This document shows, one piece after another, positions 1 through 11,369 of a DNA stretch of 64,000 nucleotides (its first letter is position 1; the number at the start of each line of letters is the position of its first letter). The stretch comes from Cephalotrichum gorgonifer (lineage: Eukaryota; Ascomycota; Sordariomycetes; Microascales; Microascaceae). A program made the translations under genes and the position numbers. The notes under the pieces are model-generated. The model saw only the letters and a list, made by a program, of their open reading frames with translations. It searched no databases and had not been told where the DNA came from. The stretch lies in contig ONZQ02000008.1 of assembly GCA_900312665.1 (NCBI GenBank), positions 744,001-808,000 of the forward strand, written 5' to 3'.

Positions 1-846
1 ATCTCTTCCGTTGCTCTCGACAGCAGGCTGGGATGAGGTCCGAGAGGGTTATTCTTACGGTACACCGTTGGCCAGAACTGCGACGTCCACATCGCTGCGT
101 GGACTTGAGATGTCGGGGGGTTGGCAGGGACGGAAATGTTTGCGATGAAAGGGTCGTCGATACCGTCAACGCTCGCCAGAGCCTTGACGAGTTCATCCTT
201 GTCGATATATTTCACCTCGCCAAGGACGATGTAAATCCAGTTAGACTTGCCTGTGTGGATTTGGCGACCCTCCGGTGACTCGTTCATTAGCTGCGTCTTC
301 AGGTGGGCGGGGAGATCGCTAGGCTTTGCGCAGCGTCGAAGGTGAGGCAGGCTCTTAACGTCGCCTCCAGATATCAACCCGCGCAAGAGACTGTAGGCAC
401 CGCGGAAACCATTGTCAGCAAGCGATCCGAGCACGCCCTCTTTCAGCTAGGGAGTGAGGTTAGAAGGGACACGACAGGACTGCAACGCACTTCATAACCT
501 CGTTGGCACACCTCGTCGGCGATCGAGTAATGTAGGCCGAGACGACGGAATGGTCCTGCCGAACCTCGAGGGTAGTCTTGAGCGGTATCAACACTCCCTT
601 ATCGATAGCTTTGTGGTCTATCCCCTCAAGAAGCGGATTGGGAACGACCTCGGAGGGTCCCGGGGGAGGCCTGTCCGCCATGCTGAGCGCCGTGTTTGCC
701 GTCGTGGCAGGCGGCCCGCCAGGCAGGCGGTCGAAAGGAGGAGCGTCATCTCCGCTGGTAGCCCCTAGTGGGGTGCTCACGATGGCAGTAGGATCCCCGT
801 TTGGAGTGGTGGCCTTGGTGGAGACAGCGGCTACGGAAGAGTCCAT
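1..846 (-). CDS. TAD3: tRNA-specific adenosine deaminase subunit Tad3, 5' part (3' end beyond the window)
   Basis: Tad3 is the structural partner of Tad2; the heterodimer converts A34 to inosine in the anticodon of several tRNAs. The start ATG is at 846-844. Exon 1 carries the typical N-terminal stretch GVLIPLKTTLEVR followed by SANxV-like TRCANEVM. Exon 2 begins at 446 and runs off the left edge. It encodes LPHLRRCAKPSDLP and later FWPTVYRKNNPLGPHPSLLS, the hallmark segment just before the deaminase fold, so the zinc-binding domain lies outside the window. About 265 residues are visible. The acceptor (CTAG at 450-447) and a CTAAC branch site are clear. The best donor consensus (GTGCGT, 490-485) would shift the frame into a TGA, and only a poor donor (GTTATG, intron 498-447) keeps it open, so the exact junction is unresolved. 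Identification rests on family recognition from residue patterns and is firm for the family. Confidence 0.85.
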
Positions 847-1690
847 GGCTGCTACCGTGGTGGCAGGTTAGGCTGCTAATTGTTAGCCGGGAAACGTCCA
901 CACACAGGGCACTCCGTGGTCTGCAGAGGGAACTGACCCAGTATCGTCATCCAGGGGATCTTCAATCACAGTGGAGAGTAGTTGAGTGCTTGAACGTCGG
1001 TCGAGGGTGGTGGTGAGGCAAAGTTGTGGCTGTTGGTGGTGAAGGGAAAATTTTTCCTCTTCCTCTTTGCTCCTGAAATTGTTCAAGAAGTTAGGTTGGT
1101 AGGGAGAGAGGGTAAGTAACCCCAATATGACGACGGGATTGGAAAAACGGAAGGATGTGAGCGGCGCCCAGAAGGCGGTCTAGCAGAGGAATTGATTCAG
1201 TCGCCAAAGACGACAGTATGTTGTCTGGGTCACGGCCGGCACGCGATGTTTGCTGAAATCATGTGTAAGCCGCGACGGTCAAAGGTAAAAGATCTGAGGT
1301 GGCCAAGGAGACAATACCCAAGATTGGAATTTAGGAGATTATTTGAGATAAGCCTGAATAGATGGTAAACCTAGAGAGAAGGCGCGACTAGTGATGATGG
1401 TGTTTTAGGAGAATCGAGGTAGTTGGGAACGAAGGCAAATAGAGCGTTGGTGAGTGGAGGCGAAGGAGCTCTCATACATGACCGGCGTTGCTGCCAGGAC
1501 GACCTTGTGAGTAGGACGGTCGCTCCTTCCCTTTCATTCCACCCTGATGTTTCCTACCACACTCACCCGGTGGCACACAATTAGTCAGGGGTGATGAGGC
1601 TCAAAAGAGGTGCACATAATGTTTTTGTGATACCTCATCGTGTAAGATTTGGTCAGATCTCATCCTGGCGGAGCCGAAACCATGGCTGTT

Positions 1691-1726
1691 TGTTAATAAG
1701 TGTTGCGTACGCAACACTTATTAACA
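1691..1726. repeat. Perfect 36-bp palindrome
   Basis: Two 18-base arms, TGTTAATAAGTGTTGCGT and its exact reverse complement, meet with no spacer at the central ACGT-type step (GCGT/ACGC). The symmetry breaks on both sides (T1690 against G1727). It could form a cruciform or a 36-nt fold-back. Confidence 0.9.
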
Positions 1727-4713
1727 GAGTGGGCAAACATTGAGAGAAGCGGGAGTTGGCATGAACCAGGTCTATTTAGTATTCTGCTGGGCCTTGAAAT
1801 GCCTACAAGGAAGACCACTATGAGGAAGATGAAGCTGGGATAATTAGATGTGTTGAAGACTTGTCGCGATGAGAGCGTGGCTATCATCCCAGAAGATGAC
1901 GCGCTATCTGCTGCGCTGGTTACATACCCTACGGCGGGCCACTCACGCCAATCGAGTAAGTTCAACAGCTCTCCACCATTGGGGAATTTATTTCTAAGTT
2001 TTCTGGTCGAACGACGGCCATTAAGTCCCTGGAGGCTGAGAGGAGATGAAGACTCACTCGCGACGCGATCTACGCAGCCATATGCGCGAGATGTGATTGA
2101 TATGTCACGGGACTCGACGGCTCTCGTCTAGGTTACTAGGCCTCCTCTACCTTAGTAAGTCCCTTTTTTCATACGTTTGGTAAGTTGGGTGGACGACCGA
2201 AGCCTGGGTAAAGGCATATCCGGGCGCCATGCCTCTCAAACTGGCCAGATGCTGCGAGGCACGCTTGGGCCGCCGTGGTGGCGACTCGGCCATAAAATTC
2301 TCCGCACAGAGGCTAACCTACGAGTAATAGAAACAGTCGTCCATCACCGGGTGTGTACAAGTACCTATTACTAGTATGCTCTCGAACACACCCTCCACCC
2401 GATAGCGCCGCGCTATGCTTCCTTTGTGCTTGAGCGACAAATGCTCCGCAGCAGCTACCACAAACTTGAGGGAATTCTACCCGCATCGCCGCCAGTGCCG
2501 GGAGCTGCCTCTCGCGGAACTAACAGCGCGGGCCCCCCGGACCTAGAAGGTCGTATTACATTGGATTTGCATCCAGCAACCCGCAAATGTCCACACACCA
2601 TGGCGTGCGACATCCCACTCTTACCCCGCGCAAAAAAAGGGTTTCGAGGGGTATGTTACTTTGTATGACGGGCTGGAAGGCTTCCATACAGGTGGGTTGC
2701 AGGTAATTCGCTTAGCATTTTCTATTACCCGTCATTTGAAGGTTATCTGATCCTGGCCCAAGCCGAGCCGTGGGATGAAATCGATCCGCCTGAAGTACCG
2801 ACCCACGCTCTCGGGGGGGTGGGCTACTTTTTGCCGCTATTGTGGGGGCTATGAGGATGCTGGCTTTTGTTGCGGGGCTGCTCTTTGTCGCTGTTGCGTC
2901 ATCTGCTCACTGGCGGCTGATCGCTCTTCACCGACGGTGTCGGGTGGGAAGGTCTGACCCGGGGAGGCTTCTGCTCTGCGTCTTCGCCAGTTCGGCTGCG
3001 GGGTTGGTTCGCCACGTGAAGGTGGGGGCAAGGGGGGATCGGGGCACCCGGTGGCAGTTGAGTGGTTTGAGCTAGCGGACCTCTGCTACGTTAGAGTCTC
3101 CCTCAGCGCGTCCATTACAAGTATTACGGGTGGGGTCTATTACTCTTAGCTCCCACTTGGATGGAGACAACCCTGTTTGGCGTTTCGGGTGTGGGAGGTC
3201 CGCAAGGGCAGGGCCGATCTTCGGATGAGGATCCGCCGCGCCCGGGTTTGGTGGGCGAGCCACCGCCTTCGCGTCGAGGCGCGATTAATTTCTTGGTCCA
3301 GCAGGGACCACTTTAATGGCAAAAGTATGATATCAGAGCCTTGGCGAAGTGTCACTCGTCCGCCGCATATTCATACTTGTGCATGTTTAATACGAGCATT
3401 CCACCAGTTGAGGGGAAATGCTTATTGGGGAAGTATGCAACATGAATGCATGGGGATGGGGGTTAGAAGCATGCACGTCGCTCCGGACTCATGCGGGCCC
3501 AGTCCGGTCGCAGGCGGTCCAATCCCTCCCTGCATGTTGGACAGGTCCTCCTCCTTTTTTGAGGCGGGAAAGAAGCAAAAGGGAACATGGCTGCATACTT
3601 GTACTTGTACCTGAATCCACTATCTGGCTCTTGGAGCAAGGCCCTACCTGCAACTGCATCTGCGATGACGAGCTTCATGCGGGGAACCTCAAGGGGGTTC
3701 AAACCGCCCGTCCGTCATCATCTCAATAATCAAAACACAAGTATTCGTACAGTGGACAGCTCTCTTTTGGCCCTCGTCTCGAGGGTACGCGTACTTGTTG
3801 CAGCGATAGCAGCTCGAGTCGAGGGTTGCTCTTGATAAGCGCTCAACGGCTCGAGTCGGAAAGCAACGCTTCCCTCAATATCCCATGGGCACGTTGTCGA
3901 TTTTTTGACCTGATTGGCAGCGATCCCCAATATGTCGTCGCCGTTTGTTGTTGTTGGAAACTTTACCTGGACGAGTACAAACCTGGGTGGAGAGGGCTTA
4001 CTCCAGTTGCTGCTGCCTTTGACTCATTGAATAAAAGGCTAAGTACTCTACTTGTACGGTGCCCCAACAACGCCACTGGCATAACCATACATGGTAATAG
4101 GCTCTAGTGGACCTGCGGATGGGCCGGCCAAAAAGGCCGGTTGATGAATGAGTCTAAGATCGAGACTAGCAGGTCTCTGTTCGGCGGAAAGATGGATCAA
4201 AGGGTTTGGTCCCTCCCACCTTCCTTCCCTTTAAACTTTTCTTTCCCCTCCCACACAAGAATTATTTTTACCCACCCCCCTTCTCCAACCATTCATTCTG
4301 TAGTAATATTAATAACGACCCTATAACTGGAATTCCAGACACTTGAGCTCTTGCTTACGCCCTTTGCTCTTTTCCTCCTGCAGGATATTCCTGTCACAGG
4401 CTTTACCATTCCATCCTTCAAGACCGTATACGTGCTAATGCGAGTGAGACACCGACCACTTGAACCCAACCTATGCTCGGTCTGAGCCGAACAAGCACCT
4501 CTGAACACCAACCTTCAACACTTTCAAACGAGAAGCTTCGAACACGCACCTTCAAACAAACCTATCACCCAGGGTCATTCATCCTGTCTACAGCCTCGAT
4601 TCGCATTTCACACCTGGCCATATCTATCCACTCTCTCCCGATCGGACGAAAATAAGAGCCTCGCGACCACCCGTTTTGGGGTATTATTAATAGTTAACCC
4701 ATCTTCTGAACAA

Positions 4714-4752
4714 CGCAATCGCAATCGCAACCGCAATCGCAACCGCAATCGC
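4714..4752. repeat. Hexanucleotide tandem array (CGCAAT/CGCAAC)n
   Basis: About six consecutive units of CGCAAY are read directly, in the C-rich region upstream of the PFK-2 gene. Confidence 0.85.
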
Positions 4753-5603
4753 CTCCCATCACCATCGCCTCAACATTATTACTGCGTGGCTCCCGGTCCC
4801 TCTCTGCCTAATTTCCCAAAGGCCAAATCACCAGGGTCGATTACAGGGCAAGGTGGTCGGATTCCGCCTCTGGAATCGTCCCATATCTGCCTCATTCTCT
4901 GGGCGTCATCCCAGCGGGTGACCAGATCGACAGCACAAAGATCACCGAGGCAGGCATTGCTGGACTCTTCTTGACAAATCACTCCTCGCAGCCCTTCGAT
5001 TTCTCCTCAAACAGCCAGGGAGCCAGGAATTTGGCCGCCAAGCCAGCCTTGGCACGGCGCCGAACCCGCAAGAAACCCTTACTAACTGGCTGACTGGGCG
5101 CACGCCCCCTTACCCACCCCCTTACAAGTATTCGTACCCACCTTCTCCCTGGAAGCCTGCTTCACCCCACGAGTGACACCACAGCAGCACCGGGCGAAGG
5201 ATCGAGACTCGGGTTGTTGACGATCGAGGCCGAGAGTGCGACATATACGAGTACTCGTACTTGTACTCGGGGCTTTGTGTACTCAGGAACCTCGCCATAG
5301 CTCCCCGAACGAGCACCGAAGTCACTTTCCTTTATTCCACCTCTCAGCCATTACCAAGTACTCGGTACTCGAACTGCCTGGTAACCTAAGACAGGCCCAA
5401 TGCCTGGGTCAACGCCCACCCCCTCCGCAGGTACGACAACATTCGCACTCCCCCACCCAGCTGCGCATTGATAAAGGACTCAACGTCCGACCTTTTATGT
5501 TCCGCCGTGGATAGCTTTATCCCTAAAACTAACCTGACTTATTTATCCAACCTTAGATTTCGGTCGCGCCCAGACTCAGCAATCCACACTAGCAAAGAAG
5601 GCC

Positions 5604-7877
5604 ATGACTTGTCGAGGAACAAACGGAGCTTCACAATCACCACCCCTCTCGTACGACGACAACTACCACGATGCAGACGCCCACCACCCTCACCCCAGTT
5701 TCGACTCGGACGGGCTTCTCCCTGCCGCCGCCTTGTCCGCGCCAACACCATCACATCCGTCTACGGCCATCCCTATAAGGTCCTTGACCCACACCCACAG
5801 TGGCGTGTCCTCGCGCGACCATAGTGTCCAACCGCCGTATACCCATATCGAGTCCTTCAACTCCCCTTATAGCACCAGCCACCCATCAACAGCTCCTGGC
5901 TCCCCCAAGACGTAAGCAACTAGGCTCTAGAGTAGCCTTTACTCTCCTCCCTTCTACCCCTACCACCTCGGCCCGGCACCTCCCCATAGTTGCAGACAGC
6001 AGCAAGCTAACTAGATTTCCAGTGTGACTAGGTCAAACTCGGGATATACCCCCCGTATCCGACCCCATGCAACCACGTTGAATATTCCCGGAATGACCAG
6101 GTCGAGGGCGTCCCCTGACGGCAAAATTCCGGACCGCGATATAGAGTCGAAGCTGGTGGTCATCATGGTCGGCCTACCCGCTCGTGGCAAGTCGTACATC
6201 ACAAAGAAGATCCGGCGGTACCTCGCCTGGCTGCAGCACGACACCGAGATCTTCAACGTGGGCCACAGGCGGCGTGTCGCCGCCGGTGTCGCGGCACCCC
6301 CTATCGAGCCGGACCCGGTCATCACGCGCACTCCCAGCCAGCCCGAGCAGGCGGCCGCGATCCTCTTGAGTGGTGTCCCCGCTCCGTCGCTGGCCGAACC
6401 TACGGAGCTCAAGTTGGACAATGATAAGAATCCGGAGCTCAATGACCAGTCTGCGGAGTTCTTCGACCCTAAGAACGAGTCCGCGGCGAAGGTCAGGGAC
6501 CAACTCGCCCTCGATACCTTGGATGAGCTTCTCACGTACCTGCTGAACCAAGGGGGCTCTGTCGGCATGCTTGATGCCACCAACAGCACCATCCAGCGAC
6601 GACACCTTCTGGTCAACCACATCAGGGCTAGGGAGCCGAAGCTTAACATTTTATTCATCGAGAGCGTGTGTACTGACAAGGCTGTAAGTTGTCGCGGGTT
6701 TATTTTCCCCTGCAAGCTTTTTTTTCTGTGGACTAACAGTGAGTTTAGCTCCTCGAAGCTAATATGCGCCTCAAGCTCTCGGGCCCCGATTATAAGGATA
6801 AAGATCCTGTCAAGTCTCTCAACGATTTCAAGAAGCGGGTCCAGGCGTACGAGAGCGCATATGAGCCGCTGGGAGACTACGAGGAGGAGCACGATATGCA
6901 GTACATCAAGGTAGGCTTGGCCGGATTCGAACCCACTGCGGTCCCCCCCCCCCCCAAAACAAGTCTTTTGTGAAATATCTTACTGACTGGTTTGTCCTGG
7001 ATAGATGATCGATGTGGGCAGGAAGGTCATTCACTACTCACTCAAGGGATTCCTCAGTGCGTCGATCGCCGGATACCTCACCACCTTCAACCTATCGCCA
7101 CGGCAGATTTGGATCACTAGACATGGTCGGAGCGAGGACAACGTTGTAGGGCGCCTCGGCGGCGACTCGCCACTCACGGAACGCGGCCGTACTTTCTCGA
7201 AGGCGTTGTACAGCTTCATCAACTACAAGCGCCAGATGTGGACCTTTGAGCAGCAGTCCAATATGGCCAGCGCGTCATTCCCTCCTCAGCCCGGCGAGTC
7301 GACACCGCCTTATCCCGAGTATAACCGGGAAATCAACGAGAAGAACTTTTGCGTATGGACATCCATGCTGCAGCGCAGCGTCGACACAGCGGCGCCCTTC
7401 GAGGCCGACGAGGATTATGACGTAAAGAACTGGGAGATGTTGAACGAAATCAACGCGGGGCTTTTCGAGGGCAAGACATACGCCGAGATCGAGGAGCAGT
7501 ACCCCGAGGAGTTCCAGAAGCGCAAGGCTGATAAGCTGCGGTACATCTACCCCGGAGTCGGTGGCGAGGGATATCTCCAGGTCATCCACCGCATGCGGGA
7601 CATCGTGCGCGAGCTGGAGCGGATCCAGGACCACGTCCTCATCATCGCCCACCGATCGATCTGTCGAGTGCTCACAGCGTACTTTATGAACCTGGGCCGC
7701 AGCGATATTACAGATCTCGACGTGCCTCTGGGCATGCTGTATTCCATCGAGCCGAAGCCTTACGGGATAGCATTCCACGCTTACCGGTACGACGAGGAAC
7801 ATGGGTGGTTCAACGAGGTGCCAGACTACACCCCCCAGCGGTCCGACCGAGTGCCGACCTTCCCAGGGCCAGAGTAA
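5604..7877 (+). CDS. 6-phosphofructo-2-kinase / fructose-2,6-bisphosphatase
   Basis: This cytosolic enzyme makes, and potentially degrades, fructose 2,6-bisphosphate, the activator of glycolytic PFK-1 and inhibitor of gluconeogenic FBPase. Four exons are inferred: 5604-5911, 6023-6683, 6749-6910 and 7005-7877 (TAA), giving 667 residues with all phases consistent. Residues 1-140 form a Ser/Pro/Thr-rich extension, as in yeast Pfk26, where phosphorylation regulates activity. The kinase P-loop GLPARGKS is at about 153-160, followed by FNVGHRRR and, later, GMLDATNST. The phosphatase half starts with RHGRSEDN, with the phosphohistidine of RHG at about residue 418. It continues with LNEINAG (usually EIDAG), YPGVGGEGY (usually a basic residue followed by GESY) and a second His in IIAHRS. 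Both active-site histidines and the Glu are therefore present, but neighbouring positions deviate, so phosphatase activity may be weak. Several fungal paralogues of this family exist, so a specific gene name is not assigned. Confidence 0.93.
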
Positions 7878-9033
7878 TGCCCCTGATCATGGTCTTGCGG
7901 GGATGTACGTCTCCGCCTGTATTACACCTCCCCTCCTCTCACTCCCACCTTCATTTGCGCTCGTTCCCGTCGATTTATTTTCTTTGGACTCTAGCGACGC
8001 AAAGAGTTGCCACTCAGAACCGACACATGATCTCTTCTCTATATTTTTTTTCTCTCTTTCTGGGCACGGCATCCAAGATCTCTTGGGGTACTTGCCACCC
8101 CGTTTGTTTTCTCTATTCCGTCTTACGTTTTCTCATGTCCCTAGCATTTTTTGGTATTCGGTTGGCGTGTGCGTTTGGAGTTCAAGGGCAGAGTGGATTT
8201 GTAGTTTATATACCCGGACGGAGACCACCACGGGCGTCCAAAAATCTCTTTTTCAGCTTATAGAGGTTTCAGTTGGGCGCAGTACCAGGTTGTCTTATCT
8301 TTTAGGGTAAAGAACGGGGAAATGCTTGGGATACGATTCTCCGCAGAGGTGTTTTTGGGTTTTGTTTTGTTTTCTTTTCAGGCGAAGACTGATGGCATCG
8401 TATCGGTGTTAGGGGGAGAGATAAGTTATGGGGCATTATACTAGAACAGTCGATACCCGATAAAATTTAGATATGTTGTCTGATGCTACTTATTTGCCTT
8501 TTCCATCAGTGAGACAAGAGATAGGTACAAGGGGGTATGCGTTGTTGGCCTTGGGGAAGACCCAAAAGGGGCTGGCGCCCAAATAGAGCAGTCCACTTCG
8601 TGTAAGCGAATCGTACGGCAGGTCATCCGATCGTCTCACCGGAAGAGCCACACTCTCGGTCAGGCGTACCTTGTGACCTACCGGTGGGTAGGTCGCCCCT
8701 TATACTTAGAGTGGCGAAAGCACGAGTTACACGCGGACCCCCGACCTGGGCAGGTTGGCCAGGGGCAGTATGGGGGGTGGGGGTTGGTGGGCACTGGGCA
8801 TGTGTACTGCGTACTTGTCTGATGTATGTGTTGGATGGTATATAGCTATCTGATCTGAGTATCTATCATGTGTGGTACATAAGAGTAATGATGCGAATAG
8901 TGATGCAAAGAAACGACTCAGACGAGAGATATATGAGGGGAAAATGAAAGTAGCGCAGCAGAAAACGAAAGACAAGGAAAGTCATGTTAAGGAAAAGTAG
9001 GCCCGACGCATTCGTCTCTTCCCCCCTCCCCTT
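7878..9033. other. Convergent intergenic region
   Basis: This separates the 3' end of PFK-2 (+) from the 3' end of the next gene (-). The first 300 bases are T/C-rich, like a 3' untranslated region. No domain-bearing reading frame is seen. Confidence 0.6.
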
Positions 9034-10107
9034 TTACGCCCCCGAAATGACGGAAATAGTAATAGCAATCTGCGCCGCCCTCCGCCTATCAACCTCCTTC
9101 TTCAGCATCGAGATGCAGCTCGACACAACCAGGACCCTCGCCTCCTCCTCCTCGGTCCCCTTCTCGGCCCTCCACCCGCTCAGGTCCATCAGCAGCACGC
9201 CGCCGTTTCCGGCCGTGGACCTCGACGTCCCTGGCGTCCTGGTTCCGGGACCGCGCACGAAGCGCGCGACCTCGGTGGCCACCTCCTCCGTCTTGCTCCT
9301 TGAGGACGACGACGGGGAGAAGGTGGAGGTGGAGGGGTACGCCTTCGACACGGAGGTGATCTTCTCCAGGATGAGGATGGAGTCCTGGCCCTGGCCCTTG
9401 CGCTCCTTGGAGGAGGCGTAGCGCCAGCGGAGGGTGCCGAGGTGGGTGCGGAGGACCTGGCTGCGCGTGAATGTGCCGACGCTCCTGAGCGTGAAGCCCT
9501 CGTCCCCCTCTGCGTCGTCTGCGTCGGCTTCGTCTACGTCGTCGTCCGTCTCCCCGGCGTCCGAGGACGACGAAGACCCGGCGGGCTGGAGTTTCCGCGG
9601 CGGCTTCCCGCTCGCGCCGGAGCAGAGCGTGATGACGGGCGGCCTACCGGGTCCAAAGCGGTACGTAGTCGTGCACAGCACCTCCGCGCCCTCCCAGTTC
9701 CCCTCGACCGCGCCGTCCCCCCTCACGAGCCGGCATGTCCCGGAGCTCCTCGAGTCCCGGAGGGACGCGTACAGCGGCGCGTAGCCCTCGGCGCTGCCGC
9801 CCGTGACGTCGTAGACGCACACGGGGTCCGTCCTGGGCGGGCAGGGGAGGCGGAGGGCGCCGTGGCCCAGGCAGTCGATGCGGAGGGTCTGCGTGGGGCG
9901 GAAGGGCGTGGGGACGGCGTAATTAGGGTACAGGTCGTCTCCGGGGTTGGTCGCGGGGCCCTCGTCCTCTTCGTAGGGGGGTAGGTCAGAGGTGGAGGAG
10001 CGGGGGAGCGAGGGGGCGGCGGCGGGGGGGGAGGAGAAGGTGGTGAGTTCGTGGGCTGGGTAGGAGGGGGGTAGGTCGGTGGTTGACCTGGCGACTTGGG
10101 CGGTCAT
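9034..10107 (-). CDS. Uncharacterised protein, 357 residues
   Basis: This is a single uninterrupted frame with ATG at 10107-10105 and TAA at 9036-9034. GC-rich third positions resemble those of the recognised genes in the window. Residues 1-65 are Pro/Ser-rich with two PPxY-like motifs (LPPSYPAHE, LPPYEEDE), which in other proteins bind WW domains of Rsp5-type ligases; that role here is inference. A central block beginning TLRIDCLGHGALRLPCPP and running to ITLCSG looks like a beta-rich domain. An acidic stretch of Asp/Glu (about 185-205) follows, then GTFTRSQVLRTHLGTLRWRYASS and a C-terminal region ending in a basic and hydrophobic helix (MLKKEVDRRRAAQIAITISV). No signal peptide or clear membrane span is seen. 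I do not recognise the family; the organisation suggests a conserved fungal protein rather than a chance frame. Confidence 0.75.
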   Translation of the reverse strand: MTAQVARSTTDLPPSYPAHELTTFSSPPAAAPSLPRSSTSDLPPYEEDEGPATNPGDDLYPNYAVPTPFRPTQTLRIDCLGHGALRLPCPPRTDPVCVYDVTGGSAEGYAPLYASLRDSRSSGTCRLVRGDGAVEGNWEGAEVLCTTTYRFGPGRPPVITLCSGASGKPPRKLQPAGSSSSSDAGETDDDVDEADADDAEGDEGFTLRSVGTFTRSQVLRTHLGTLRWRYASSKERKGQGQDSILILEKITSVSKAYPSTSTFSPSSSSRSKTEEVATEVARFVRGPGTRTPGTSRSTAGNGGVLLMDLSGWRAEKGTEEEEARVLVVSSCISMLKKEVDRRRAAQIAITISVISGA

Positions 10108-11369
10108 CTTTGTGTGGTGGCTTCTCTCTGTTGGTATTATGATTATTATTTTTCTTGGGTTGTGTAAAGATGGAGGTTATTTCTCTCCGGTGTAAGTTAT
10201 ACAAGTAGATGGGATGGATATCTTGACAGGAGAGGTTGTCGTGTTCTGTCGTGTTTACTTTCTGTGTAGATGAAGAGGAAGACGGTCAAGATATATATCC
10301 CCCAGAGGACAGATCAAACGTCATTCCAATATCAAAATATAATAACCTGAGCCTGAATCCCATCACCTATCCCAAACAGCCTTGACCGTTTTCCTCTCCT
10401 CGAAAAGCTGTGCCACGGTGCCACACCTACTAGCCAGCAACCTACCTTGAGTTGAGGTCCCCCTGCGCCTCTACCTAGGACAAAATACGGCGAATGCGAG
10501 AATCCGCCCCACAAGTGGGTCCGTGGCGCTGCCAATGTGGAAGAAAGGGAGCCAATTGGCGCTCCTAGCCCGGTAAGGATGTAACCCTGCCTCGGATAAG
10601 CGGGAACCGCCCGCATGGGTCCCGCGCAAGGGGACCCCACCATGACACGGGAGGAGCTCCCGCGGGGAAATTTCGCGAGGAATACGGTTCGAGGTTCGCG
10701 AGGAATACGGTGATGGTGGGGGGGCTGTGTCATTGTTTGGCTATGACTCGATTTTTGAAAGGGGGAGAAGAGGCGGGAAAAAGAAAATATGTTTTTGGTC
10801 GGGATATCATGCAATTAGTTCTTTCCCGAGCGAAACGAAGAAGATTCATCGTTGGCTCCGTTTGATTATTAGAAGACAGGGGTTCAAGTCAAGCTTACTC
10901 GTGCATGTTGTGCCGATTCCGGAACGCCCCCCCACCAGAAGCTGTCCAACGAAGCGAAGGAATCCGACCGCTAGCCATCTTGGTAATCCGAAGAGGAAGA
11001 GCCTGTGACAAGAAGCTGCATTCCCTAACCAGAAGAACGACAAATACGAAATTGGTCTCCGAGGTTTGCTTTGATAGATTCTATTGCTGGGAATTTGCAA
11101 GTCACGAACTGCGGGCAACTTGCTAAATTATCACTGTACTCGTAGACACTACTCCGTAGATGTATCTCTTCCAGTGTTTAAACAAAAACGTAAAAGAGGC
11201 CCGGACCTGGGAGATTTACCTCAACCTCGAAAGCAACCTTCAAGAAAAAGGAAGCTCACGAAACCAGCCAAAACACCACCACTCGTCTACCAACAAGGAA
11301 GACACCAGCGAAAGAACCGCCTCCCCTCCTGGCTTTCCTGGGGAAGCTCGCGTCGTCACCACCCCCGCC
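10108..11369. other. Intergenic region
   Basis: This is the promoter side of the uncharacterised gene above and the 3' side of the Zn2Cys6 gene. It contains a 16-base direct repeat (10672-10687 and 10695-10710, 7 bases apart). A 160-codon minus-strand frame (10332-10814) shows no protein-like pattern. No gene is supported. Confidence 0.55.
10672..10710. repeat. 16-base direct repeat, two copies
   Basis: TTCGCGAGGAATACGG occurs at 10672-10687 and again at 10695-10710, separated by TTCGAGG. Confidence 0.9.

Larger units (their letters stand above)
847..5603. other. Spacer of 4.8 kb without a supported gene
   Basis: Only short, mutually overlapping reading frames are seen; none has a recognisable domain or convincing codon pattern. 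The stretch contains a 36-bp palindrome (1691-1726), a short hairpin CCGGCC-AAAAA-GGCCGG (4124-4140), a CGCAAT/CGCAAC tandem array (4714-4752) and several copies of the GTACTC/GTACTT word (for example 3595-3612 and 5246-5269). The last 400 bases are C/T-rich and probably serve as promoter and leader of the PFK-2 gene. Confidence 0.6.

Noticed and set aside
3310..3345. TATCAGAGCCTTGG, reminiscent of an LTR-retrotransposon primer-binding site
   Set aside because: No long terminal repeats, polypurine tract or gag/pol frame is present around it; the short match is probably chance.
6911..7004. tRNA-like B box (GGTTCGAATCC on the minus strand) in PFK-2 intron 3
   Set aside because: The T stem has a mismatch and no acceptor, D or anticodon arms can be drawn; a poly-C run adjoins it.
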